Position numbers and translations under genes: made by a program. Below are positions 1-4,864 of a stretch of DNA of 5,205 nt, one piece after another; position 1 is the stretch's first letter, and each line of letters begins with the position of its first letter. This stretch comes from CBDTTM01 sp965363355 (GTDB lineage: Bacteria > Bacillota > Negativicutes > Selenomonadales > Selenomonadaceae). The stretch is taken from the NCBI GenBank assembly GCA_965363355.1, contig CBDTTM010000179.1, positions 1-5,205 of the forward strand. The letters are read 5' to 3'. Below the pieces are notes generated by a model. The model was not told the origin of the DNA. It did not search any database and saw nothing but the letters and a program-made list of their open reading frames with translations.

Positions 1-1
1 A

Positions 2-379
2 AAAGTTGGTATGGCAGATCGAGCAGACTATTACCCGTCACAGCTTTCGGGTGGACAGCAGCAACGTGTCGGTATTGCCCGGGCAATAGCTGTGGAACCA
101 GACGTTATTTTATTTGATGAACCAACCTCGGCGCTTGATCCGGAACTGGTCGGTGAGGTTTTGGCAGTAATCAAACAACTGGCAAAAGAGGGGAAAACGA
201 TGGTGATTGTCACGCACGAAATGAAGTTTGCAGCAGATGTCGCAACACATGTCGTGTTCATGGCCGATGGAAAAATTGTTGAAGAAGGTCCGCCAAAGGA
301 AATATTCTTGAAGCCAAAAGAAGAGCGAACAAAAACTTTTCTTCGCCGTATATTGCCGCAAGAGGAGTATAATATATAA
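2..379 (+). CDS. Polar amino-acid ABC transporter ATP-binding subunit (GlnQ/HisP type), 5'-truncated
   Basis: This is the C-terminal half of the ATPase that powers uptake of a polar amino acid, acting on the cytoplasmic face of the membrane with a permease and a solute-binding protein that are not in the window. The frame is open from the first bases, so the ATG at 11 is internal and the true start lies upstream. About 125 residues remain of the usual 240 or so; Walker A and the Q-loop are missing. Visible are the ABC signature LSGGQQQR (44-67), Walker B ILFDEP with catalytic Glu at 119-121, the D-loop SALDPE and the H-loop histidine of VTHEM (215-217). The region after the H-loop (MADGKIVEEGPP) is typical of the GlnQ/HisP/ArtP group. 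Family assignment is firm; the substrate cannot be read from this subunit. A short-chain dehydrogenase gene follows 17 bp downstream and may be co-transcribed. Confidence 0.93.
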   Translation, partial: KVGMADRADYYPSQLSGGQQQRVGIARAIAVEPDVILFDEPTSALDPELVGEVLAVIKQLAKEGKTMVIVTHEMKFAADVATHVVFMADGKIVEEGPPKEIFLKPKEERTKTFLRRILPQEEYNI

Positions 380-396
380 GCGAAGGGAGCGGTTTT

Positions 397-1137
397 ATGC
401 GTTTAGATGGGAAAAATGCGATTGTAACTGGCGGTAACCGCGGCATTGGCTATGCGACAGTCGAAGCGTTAGCAAAAGCAGGTGCTAATGTTGTTTTACT
501 GGGCCGATCAGAACTGGCGAATCAAAAAGCGAAACTTGCACTTGAAAAGGCTGTGCCGGGTGCTGTCATCAAAGTGGCATCCTTGGATGTCAAAGATTCG
601 TTGGCTATACACGATTTTGTTGAACAATTGCAGGATGAATGGAGACATATTGATGTTTTGGTCAATAATGCCGGGGATTGTCGTTTGTCGACACCTTTTG
701 AAGAAATAAAGCAAACCGATTGGCAAGCGACATTTGAAGTCAACCTATACGGAAATGTGAATTTTATTCAAGCGGTATTACCATTGATGAAAAAGCAAAA
801 ATCTGGAAAAATCATTCAACTGGCATCGTTAGCTGGTGAGGTTGGTGGTATTGCAACTGCCGCTGATTATGTTGCTAGTAAGGCTGCAATCATGGGAATT
901 ACAAAATCATTGGCCCGTGAAGTCGGCAAGTACAATATCAATGTAAATGCCGTTGCTCCAGGGTTTGTGCGTACGGATATGACAAAGGAAATGACAATAT
1001 CGCTCGAGAGCATTCCGTTGCGGCGCATTGCTGAACCAGTAGATATCGCTAATGCTATCTTGTTCTTGGCTTCAGAAGAATCTAGGTGTATTACGGGGAC
1101 AACCCTTGATGTCAACTGCGGGCTCTATATGAATTAA
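397..1137 (+). CDS. SDR-family oxidoreductase, FabG-like (3-oxoacyl-ACP reductase type)
   Basis: A complete 246-residue classical short-chain dehydrogenase/reductase, the normal family length: a soluble NAD(P)H-dependent enzyme that reduces a carbonyl or oxidises an alcohol. In order it has the dinucleotide-binding motif TGGNRGIG (residues 11-18), LDV with Asp64, NNAG (90-93), and the catalytic tetrad Asn116, Ser144, Tyr158 and Lys162 in YVASK, then the PGFVRTDM segment (188-195) and the C-terminal ITGTTLDVNCG. Arg15 in the glycine motif favours NADPH. The start ATG has AGGGAG at 384-389. Overall it most resembles FabG, but no acyl-carrier-protein or other fatty-acid synthesis gene is beside it; instead it follows an amino-acid transporter ATPase by 17 bp, so a specialised substrate is possible. 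The segment after NNAG (Asp-Cys instead of the usual Ile/Val-Thr) and Cys241 in place of the usual second glycine of VNGG differ from typical FabG. The fold is certain; the substrate is unknown. Confidence 0.9.
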   Translation: MRLDGKNAIVTGGNRGIGYATVEALAKAGANVVLLGRSELANQKAKLALEKAVPGAVIKVASLDVKDSLAIHDFVEQLQDEWRHIDVLVNNAGDCRLSTPFEEIKQTDWQATFEVNLYGNVNFIQAVLPLMKKQKSGKIIQLASLAGEVGGIATAADYVASKAAIMGITKSLAREVGKYNINVNAVAPGFVRTDMTKEMTISLESIPLRRIAEPVDIANAILFLASEESRCITGTTLDVNCGLYMN

Positions 1138-1140
1138 GAA

Positions 1141-1213
1141 AAGCACTGCATGTGAAATAGGCTATACGTTTAGAAGAATCTAACGTATAGCCTATTTCAT
1201 ACACAGTGTTTTT
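1141..1213. terminator. Long hairpin terminator between convergent genes
   Basis: A perfect 18-bp inverted repeat (1153-1170 with 1182-1199) continues, after one bulged T, through three more pairs to a 4-nt AGAA loop at 1175-1178. Outer arms 1141-1148 and 1204-1211 pair again with one G-U. Five Ts follow on the + strand (1209-1213), and a TTTTCTT run follows on the - strand. It sits exactly between the stop codons of the dehydrogenase (+) and the DUF2325 gene (-), so it probably terminates both. The + strand function is the better supported. Confidence 0.85.
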
Positions 1214-1218
1214 ATGAT

Positions 1219-1518
1219 TTAGTTCTTGATTTTGAGGATACGATCTGATTGCAGCTGACCCTCGATGGAACACCAAGAACGCTTGGCATAAATAATGGGA
1301 ACAGCTTGTTCTTTTGCCAATGTTTTGGCCGATTTTGCGGTATTGTGATTGACATAATCAGTCAGTACCAATACGAATGAAGTTGTTTTAGGTAAGGTAC
1401 TTTTGTTTTTATCGAAAGGTTTGCGCCCAGAAATATGTACCATATTCGTGATTCCCCATGCATACAAATTTTTTTCGATTTTACCGAGACTGTCACCACC
1501 AAAAACTACAATAGACAT
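1219..1518 (-). CDS. DUF2325 domain protein
   Basis: A small 99-residue protein of the DUF2325 family, whose biochemical role is not established. Family-like features are an N-terminal beta strand followed by VVFGGDSLG (residues 4-12), VHISGRK (27-33), LVLTDYVNHN (50-59) and the C-terminal strand and turn PIIYAKRSWCSI (74-85). This alternating strand/helix pattern suggests a small Rossmann-like fold, and the short GGD..G loop could bind a nucleotide or phosphate, but that is inference. There is no signal peptide or membrane segment, so it is probably cytoplasmic. The ATG at 1518 was chosen because AAGGAG (1527-1532) lies 8 nt upstream of it; an in-frame GTG at 1527 overlaps that site and is unlikely. 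It lies 80 bp downstream of the HD-GYP gene on the same strand. It may be co-transcribed with it or use its own weak promoter at 1553-1581. Confidence 0.85.
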   Translation of the reverse strand: MSIVVFGGDSLGKIEKNLYAWGITNMVHISGRKPFDKNKSTLPKTTSFVLVLTDYVNHNTAKSAKTLAKEQAVPIIYAKRSWCSIEGQLQSDRILKIKN

Positions 1519-1526
1519 AAAAATCA

Positions 1527-1532
1527 CTCCTT
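1527..1532 (-). promoter_or_regulatory. Ribosome binding site that fixes the DUF2325 start
   Basis: AAGGAG read on the - strand, 8 nt before the ATG at 1518. It overlaps the alternative in-frame GTG at 1525-1527, which therefore cannot be served by it. Confidence 0.8.
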
Positions 1533-1552
1533 ATTATATGATGTTATTTGAG

Positions 1553-1581
1553 ATTTTACCAAGCATAGCAATGGTTGATAA
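1553..1581 (-). promoter_or_regulatory. Possible promoter for the DUF2325 gene
   Basis: On the - strand, TTATCA (1576-1581) and TAAAAT (1553-1558) are 17 bp apart. This would start transcription near 1546 and leave a leader of roughly 28 nt containing the AAGGAG site. The -35 is only 4 of 6 against consensus. Transcription from the HD-GYP promoter is an alternative, as no clear terminator separates the two genes. Confidence 0.4.
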
Positions 1582-1598
1582 AATCATAAAGATACGGT

Positions 1599-2198
1599 TT
1601 AACTCGCTTTGTCAGAAAGACTGCCATCGTGATATAGCTTGAGTAAAACATCAACGATCGATGGATCGAATTGGGTGCTGCGGCAACGCTGGATTTCAGC
1701 AATTGCAGTGGATAGCTCATAAGAGACCCGGTAGGGGCGAGAACTTATCATTGCATCTAAAGAATCGGCAACGGCGACGATCCTTGCACCTAACGGGATA
1801 TCAGTTCCTTTTAGTCTGTCCGGGTAACCTTTGCCATCGAAGCGTTCGTGATGAAAGCGGACAATATCGCAAACTTCATTGAAAATCTTGATTTTACCGA
1901 TGATTTCATCGCCGATAACAGGATGCTGCTTGATTTGAGCAAATTCAATATCCGTTAATTTTCCGGCTTTGTTCAAAACAGAATCAGGTATGCCGATTTT
2001 TCCAATATCGTGTAGATGGGCACCTATATGAATGCGTTTTTGTTCAACAGAAGATAAGTTCATTTCTTGTGCGAGCAGCAAAGAAAAATCTGCCACTCTT
2101 TCGGAATGACCGCTTGTATAATGGCTTTTGGCATCTAGTGCGGTCGTTAGAGCATCGACAACTTCATGTAAGTCATCAAAGGTGATGAATGGTGGCAT
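1599..2198 (-). CDS. Stand-alone HD-GYP domain phosphohydrolase
   Basis: A 199-residue protein that is almost entirely one HD-GYP domain, the family that hydrolyses cyclic di-GMP (some members act on other cyclic dinucleotides) at a metal centre in the cytoplasm. The metal-binding and catalytic set appears intact: GHS with His31, HDIGKIGIPD with His63/Asp64 and Lys67, His92 in the QHP segment, His116-His117, the signature DGKGYP (121-126) and the AVADSLDAM segment with Asp145. No receiver, PAS, GAF or membrane sensor domain is attached, so control must come from expression or a partner protein. The ATG at 2198 is preferred because a full AAAGGAGGT site lies 6 nt upstream; the frame stays open upstream to 2240 with no such site. 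A strong promoter and a Fur-like box precede it, and the DUF2325 gene follows. The family is certain; activity on c-di-GMP is likely but not proved. Confidence 0.93.
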   Translation of the reverse strand: MPPFITFDDLHEVVDALTTALDAKSHYTSGHSERVADFSLLLAQEMNLSSVEQKRIHIGAHLHDIGKIGIPDSVLNKAGKLTDIEFAQIKQHPVIGDEIIGKIKIFNEVCDIVRFHHERFDGKGYPDRLKGTDIPLGARIVAVADSLDAMISSRPYRVSYELSTAIAEIQRCRSTQFDPSIVDVLLKLYHDGSLSDKAS

Positions 2199-2204
2199 GC
2201 GCTT

Positions 2205-2213
2205 ACCTCCTTT
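2205..2213 (-). promoter_or_regulatory. Strong ribosome binding site fixing the HD-GYP start
   Basis: AAAGGAGGT on the - strand, 6 nt upstream of the ATG at 2198. It rules out the longer upstream reading of the same frame, which would place this site inside the coding sequence. Confidence 0.85.
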
Positions 2214-2219
2214 TGCATA

Positions 2220-2238
2220 TATAATGAGAATCAATATC
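2220..2238. promoter_or_regulatory. Fur-box-like operator upstream of the HD-GYP gene
   Basis: The 19 bases match 16 of 19 positions of the classical Fur consensus, three overlapping 6-bp repeats of the GATAAT type; the mismatches are at 2220, 2228 and 2234. The site lies just downstream of the predicted transcription start (about 2245) and upstream of the ribosome site, a position where bound Fur would block transcription. A weaker 13 of 19 match at 2260-2278 overlaps the -35 of the same promoter. This AT-rich region raises the chance of random similarity, but the 16 of 19 match is notable. Related metal regulators such as Zur or PerR cannot be excluded. Confidence 0.6.
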
Positions 2239-2251
2239 AATTAATATACTA

Positions 2252-2280
2252 ATCATATCTTTATTTAAAATCATTGTCAA
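2252..2280 (-). promoter_or_regulatory. Strong sigma-A-type promoter for the HD-GYP gene
   Basis: On the - strand, a perfect TTGACA (2275-2280) and TATGAT (2252-2257; 5 of 6) are separated by exactly 17 bp. Transcription would start near 2245, giving a leader of about 47 nt that contains the Fur-like box and the AAAGGAGGT site. Confidence 0.75.
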
Positions 2281-2310
2281 TTACTATTTAAAATATTTTG
2301 GTGGAGGTAA

Positions 2311-2361
2311 ATAAAAAAGAAGCGATTGCCGGTCTTAATAGACAGACAATCGCTCCTTTTC
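2311..2361 (-). terminator. Rho-independent terminator of the flavin reductase gene
   Basis: Read on the - strand, AGCGATTG (2347-2354) pairs perfectly with CAATCGCT (2321-2328). Inner GTC/GAC pairs close the loop, and the stem is followed by TCTTTTTTAT (2311-2320). It lies 54 bp beyond the flavin reductase stop codon and just before the HD-GYP promoter, so it insulates the two - strand units. Confidence 0.85.
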
Positions 2362-2414
2362 ATAAAGAGGATTTGCGATAAGTGGGTGAAATTTTTTAAT
2401 GCAGAAGACTATGT

Positions 2415-2987
2415 TTATTTTTTGAATTTCATTCCCACGGAAAATGGTTTAGCCAATTCGCCACTGATTTTGTAATACATTTTATCAGAAGAACTGAAAA
2501 CGAAAGGATCGACTTTTTCTAGTGCGGGAAGACCTTGTTCGTTGAGGACGTTTTCTTCGGCTTTGATGGAAATGATTTCTCCGACGAACTGTGTGTGGAT
2601 GCCAAGTTCAATGGTGTTCACTAAGCGGCATTCTAAGACGAGTGGGAATTCATCGACGTAAGGAGCGTCAACAACATTGCTTTTGATTGCGGTCAGATGG
2701 GCAGCTTTAAATTTATCGACTTTTTTCCCACTAAAGATGCCGACGTAATCGGCTTCGGCGACTTGCTTTGTCGAAGGGATATTGACCGTGAAAGCCTTGT
2801 GCTTGATAATGTTTTCATAAGAAGCTCTTGGTTTTTGCAGCGATACGGCGACACAAGGTGGCATACCACAGCAAATTCCAGCCCAGGCAGCGGTCATGAT
2901 GTTTGGAACATCATCGTCGCCATAGGTTCCGATAACCCAGACAGGGCTGGGCATGGCAAAAGTGTTTGGTTCAAGGGATTTTTTCAT
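2415..2987 (-). CDS. Flavin reductase family protein, flavoredoxin-like
   Basis: A 190-residue FMN-binding split-barrel protein that closely resembles flavoredoxins of anaerobes such as Desulfovibrio, which bind FMN and pass electrons or reduce flavin with NAD(P)H. The family pattern is present along the whole length: PVWVIGTY (15-22), the flavin-contacting PNIMTAAWAG (28-37), CCGMPPCVAVSL (39-50), FTVNIPS (66-72), EADYVGIFSG followed by KVDKF (78-93), HTQFVGEI (121-128) and the C-terminal YYKISG (171-176). Three cysteines cluster at 39, 40 and 45, a feature I also recall from flavoredoxins. There is no signal peptide, so it is cytoplasmic. The ATG has AGGA about 10 nt upstream; closer ATGs are out of frame. 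It is divergent from an HxlR-type regulator that probably controls it. A role in redox or electrophile stress is an inference from that context; the physiological partner is unknown. Confidence 0.9.
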   Translation of the reverse strand: MKKSLEPNTFAMPSPVWVIGTYGDDDVPNIMTAAWAGICCGMPPCVAVSLQKPRASYENIIKHKAFTVNIPSTKQVAEADYVGIFSGKKVDKFKAAHLTAIKSNVVDAPYVDEFPLVLECRLVNTIELGIHTQFVGEIISIKAEENVLNEQGLPALEKVDPFVFSSSDKMYYKISGELAKPFSVGMKFKK

Positions 2988-3015
2988 CGTATCATCATCC
3001 TGTTCATTAAATTCA

Positions 3016-3044
3016 TTGAAAAATGTCTCTTGTTATATTATGAT
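3016..3044 (+). promoter_or_regulatory. Promoter for the HxlR-type regulator
   Basis: TTGAAA (3016-3021) and TATGAT (3039-3044) are spaced by 17 bp. Transcription would start near 3051, upstream of the candidate operator at 3064-3090 and the ribosome site at 3096-3101. Confidence 0.6.
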
Positions 3045-3054
3045 ACAAATAAGA

Positions 3055-3083
3055 ATTAAATAGTAGTATGCACTTAATTGTAA
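3055..3083 (-). promoter_or_regulatory. Possible promoter for the flavin reductase gene
   Basis: On the - strand, TTACAA (3078-3083) and TTTAAT (3055-3060; 5 of 6) are 17 bp apart. The -35 is weak, as expected for a regulated promoter. The candidate operator lies across its -35 and spacer. Confidence 0.35.
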
Positions 3084-3090
3084 GATACTA
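3064..3090. promoter_or_regulatory. Candidate HxlR operator in the divergent promoter region
   Basis: TAGTAT (3064-3069) and ATACTA (3085-3090) form a perfect 6-bp inverted repeat with centres 21 bp apart, two helical turns. A second small inverted repeat, CTTA/TAAG (3073-3076 and 3081-3084), lies inside but on a slightly shifted axis. The arrangement suits a dimeric winged-helix repressor and overlaps the putative flavin reductase promoter as well as the leader of the regulator gene. The assignment rests on position and symmetry only. Confidence 0.4.
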
Positions 3091-3110
3091 ACCAAAAGGA
3101 GAGTAATGTG

Positions 3111-3476
3111 ATGACAAAAGGGTCGAACGAGGTTTTTTCTGCGCCATTTGAATATACATTATCTATTATCGGCGGAAAATGGAAGATGATTATCATGTTC
3201 TGGTTGTCAAAACGAGATGTTATGCGGTATGGAGAGCTGAAAAAATCCATAAAGGGCATTACGCATAAAATGTTGAGTAGTCAGTTAAAGGAGCTTGAGC
3301 GAGATCATATTATAGTTCGTAGAGAATATCATCAAATTCCGCCAAAGGTCGAATATTATTTATCGGAAAGAGGCTGGACTTTGATGCCGACGTTAGAAGG
3401 GATGTGCCAGTGGGGGCATTTGTATTTTGATGAGGAAGATTTAGATGCGAAGACGTTTGAGGGCGGCAAAGCATAA
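3111..3476 (+). CDS. HxlR-family winged helix-turn-helix transcriptional regulator
   Basis: A 121-residue DNA-binding protein of the HxlR/YodB/HypR group, which acts as a dimer and commonly controls a divergently transcribed redox or detoxification gene. Typical features are FEYTLSIIGGKWK (13-25), MRYGELKKSIKGITHKMLSSQLKEL (38-62, the helix-turn-helix), and the beta wing with REYHQIPPKVEYYLSERG (71-88). The length is normal. ATG at 3111 is chosen because AAGGAG (3096-3101) lies 9 nt upstream; GTG at 3108, 6 nt from the site, is a possible alternative adding one residue. Many relatives carry a redox-sensing cysteine just before the Pro of the N-terminal CPVEYTL motif; here that position is Ala11, and the only cysteine is Cys99. 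Its likely target is the flavin reductase gene 123 bp away, together with itself. The family is certain; the inducer is unknown. Confidence 0.9.
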   Translation: MTKGSNEVFSAPFEYTLSIIGGKWKMIIMFWLSKRDVMRYGELKKSIKGITHKMLSSQLKELERDHIIVRREYHQIPPKVEYYLSERGWTLMPTLEGMCQWGHLYFDEEDLDAKTFEGGKA

Positions 3477-3519
3477 ACTTGTAAAATGTTGAGGTTTGGC
3501 AAAAAGTAGGTTTACTGTA

Positions 3520-3570
3520 CATAGATAAGAAGAGCAATCAAATTCGTTTTGACTGCTCTTCTTGTCTATG
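3520..3570. terminator. 23-bp hairpin between convergent HxlR and rsmH-like genes
   Basis: Arms 3520-3542 and 3548-3570 pair over 23 bp with only one G-U and one A-C mismatch, closing a 5-nt TTCGT loop. It lies between the stop codons of the regulator (+, 3476) and the methyltransferase (-, 3604), suggesting a bidirectional terminator. Neither side has an immediate T run (the nearest are about 15 nt away), so termination may be weaker than usual, or the hairpin may serve as a 3'-end stabiliser. Confidence 0.6.
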
Positions 3571-3603
3571 GGGCAATTTATAAAATTTTTTGCAAGGAAA
3601 ACA

Positions 3604-4668
3604 TCAGGCTCTAATTGCCCAGCGAAGTTTTGCCGAGCGAGCCCGGCTATTGATATGACATTCTTCGGCGGAAGGCCGAATCGGATCTGCGGCTATTTCA
3701 CGATATATGCCTTCGTTAAAAAAACGTTTAAAGGATTTTTTTACACGGCGGTCTTCACCGGAATGGAAGGTTAAAATGGCAACTCTGCCATTTTCATGTA
3801 AGACATCCGGTAACTTTTCTAAAAATTCATCAAGTACTTCGAATTCGTTGTTCACATCGATCCGCAGTGCTTGAAAGGAACGCTGGCAGGCTTTTTTAAT
3901 ATCATTTTCTTCAATATCAGCTATGCTTTTCAAAGTGTTTTTGATGAGGTCACGCAGCTCTGTGGTCGTTTCCAGCGGAGTCCCCTTTTTTATGGCATTT
4001 ACGATTTTTTTTGCGAGCAGGCGAGCGTGAGGCTCATCGGCATTTTCAATCAACATTTCTTCGAGTTCATCGACAGTCAGCTCTTTTAAGCGGTCAGCAG
4101 CAGAGATGCCTTTTTCTGGATTGAGACGCAAATCTAGAAGGCCGTCTGTTTTAAAGGAAAAACCTCGTTCAGGATTGTCGATTTGCATCGAAGATACACC
4201 AAGATCAGCCAGAATGAAATCGAAAGCAGCAGGTGTGGGAACAACTTGGTCAATTTGAGCGAAATTTCGTTGCTGAATCGTTAAGATATCCGGACCGAAG
4301 CCCAGCTTTTCCAGGCGTTCTCTTGTTCGTGGGAGTTCCAAAGGATCAACATCAAGCGAGTAAAGATGACCGCTAGACTTTAATTGTGTGAGCATGGCTT
4401 TCGTGTGACCACCATAACCTAAGGTTGCGTCTAAGCCGGTTTGTCCAGGTTGGATTTGAAGGAAATCGAGGATTTCCTTAACGCAGATAGAAATATGCAT
4501 TCCCGCAGGTGTATTGCCTTTTTGGATGATTTTGGCAACATCCTCGGCATATTGTTCAGGGTGAAGTTCTTTATATTTTTCGCTGTATTTTTTTGGATGG
4601 GTGCCTTTATAGCGAACACGCCGCTTATGTGGGAGCTCTTGTTCATGTATTGTTTGATCTAGGCTCAA
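3604..4668 (-). CDS. RsmH-family 16S rRNA (cytosine-N4)-methyltransferase, N-terminally extended paralogue type
   Basis: A 354-residue S-adenosylmethionine-dependent methyltransferase of the RsmH (MraW) family, which methylates N4 of cytosine 1402 in the 16S rRNA decoding centre. Visible motifs are the SAM loop TLGYGGHT (82-89), LDVDP (105-109), FDFILADLGVSS (149-160), RGFSF (168-172), DLRLNP (179-184), DVNNEFEVL (271-279), TFHSGEDRRVK (300-310) and RARSAKLRWAIR (342-353). Usual RsmH is about 310 residues and begins close to an HxSVLLxE motif; here the equivalent HISICVKEIL starts at residue 58 after a basic, His/Lys-rich extension (14-50). The FHSGEDR motif has Gly where standard RsmH has Leu. 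The start is TTG at 4668, supported by GAGGGA upstream; the next in-frame ATG is residue 57 and would give about 298 residues. No mraZ, ftsL or penicillin-binding-protein gene is adjacent. It may be a second copy with another target, or the only copy. Confidence 0.88.
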   Translation of the reverse strand: MSLDQTIHEQELPHKRRVRYKGTHPKKYSEKYKELHPEQYAEDVAKIIQKGNTPAGMHISICVKEILDFLQIQPGQTGLDATLGYGGHTKAMLTQLKSSGHLYSLDVDPLELPRTRERLEKLGFGPDILTIQQRNFAQIDQVVPTPAAFDFILADLGVSSMQIDNPERGFSFKTDGLLDLRLNPEKGISAADRLKELTVDELEEMLIENADEPHARLLAKKIVNAIKKGTPLETTTELRDLIKNTLKSIADIEENDIKKACQRSFQALRIDVNNEFEVLDEFLEKLPDVLHENGRVAILTFHSGEDRRVKKSFKRFFNEGIYREIAADPIRPSAEECHINSRARSAKLRWAIRA

Positions 4669-4673
4669 TTTGG

Positions 4674-4679
4674 TCCCTC
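4674..4679 (-). promoter_or_regulatory. Ribosome binding site supporting a TTG start of the RsmH-type gene
   Basis: GAGGGA on the - strand ends 5 nt before the TTG at 4668, with the GAGG core 7 nt away. A nearby ATG at 4681 is out of frame, so TTG is the best start for the long form. Confidence 0.65.
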
Positions 4680-4716
4680 ATTTTCATTATATTTTAAAGT
4701 GCTTCTGTGACCTACA

Positions 4717-4745
4717 ATGATAGCAGATTATTTTTCTTAAAGCAA
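4717..4745 (-). promoter_or_regulatory. Possible promoter for the RsmH-type gene
   Basis: On the - strand, TTGCTT (4740-4745) and TATCAT (4717-4722; 5 of 6) are 17 bp apart, giving a leader of roughly 40 nt. A perfect TATAAT at 4686-4691 is too close to the ribosome site and has no suitable -35. Confidence 0.4.
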
Positions 4746-4778
4746 TTCACATGCATTTTATGTATCGCTTCAATAGCA

Positions 4779-4807
4779 TTGACAGTCCCATAAATAAAGC
4801 ATAATAT
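4779..4807 (+). promoter_or_regulatory. Promoter for the glycosyltransferase gene
   Basis: A perfect TTGACA (4779-4784) is followed after 17 bp by TAATAT (4802-4807), or after 20 bp by a perfect TATAAT (4805-4810). Transcription would start near 4814, about 50 nt ahead of the GTG start. Confidence 0.6.
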
Positions 4808-4864
4808 AATATTCAGAATTTAAAAATATTTAAAGGGCTTGATTTTGCGAAGGGGATTTTTAAT

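Noticed and set aside
1531..1560. TATAAT with TTGGTA 18 bp upstream, ahead of the DUF2325 gene (- strand)
   Set aside because: It is immediately before AAGGAG, so transcription would start past the ribosome site. The TAAAAT at 1553-1558 is a better candidate.
1558..1580. Possible small stem (ACCA..TGGT) between the HD-GYP and DUF2325 genes
   Set aside because: Only four consecutive pairs form, with a 10-nt loop and no T run, too weak to call a terminator.
1403..1642. Open frame on the + strand across the DUF2325 start and the HD-GYP end
   Set aside because: It lies antisense to two well-supported genes, has no ribosome site and resembles no family.
1599..2240. Longer HD-GYP reading starting at 2240
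   Set aside because: The extra 14 codons contain the AAAGGAGGT ribosome site and part of the operator. The ATG at 2198 is correctly spaced from that site.
2296..2320. GGTGGAGGT on the + strand, resembling a ribosome site
   Set aside because: No start codon or open frame follows; the sequence runs into the terminator of the opposite-strand gene.
2697..3059. 120-codon open frame on the + strand
   Set aside because: It is antisense to the flavin reductase gene, whose family match covers its whole length. The frame shows no family features.
3871..4089. Open frame on the + strand inside the RsmH-type gene
   Set aside because: It is a shadow of a fully motif-supported coding sequence on the opposite strand.
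4669..4864. Searched for a riboswitch or small RNA in the 196-bp gap between the methyltransferase and glycosyltransferase genes
   Set aside because: Only the two divergent promoters were found. The rest is AT-rich without strong stems or a recognisable conserved core.
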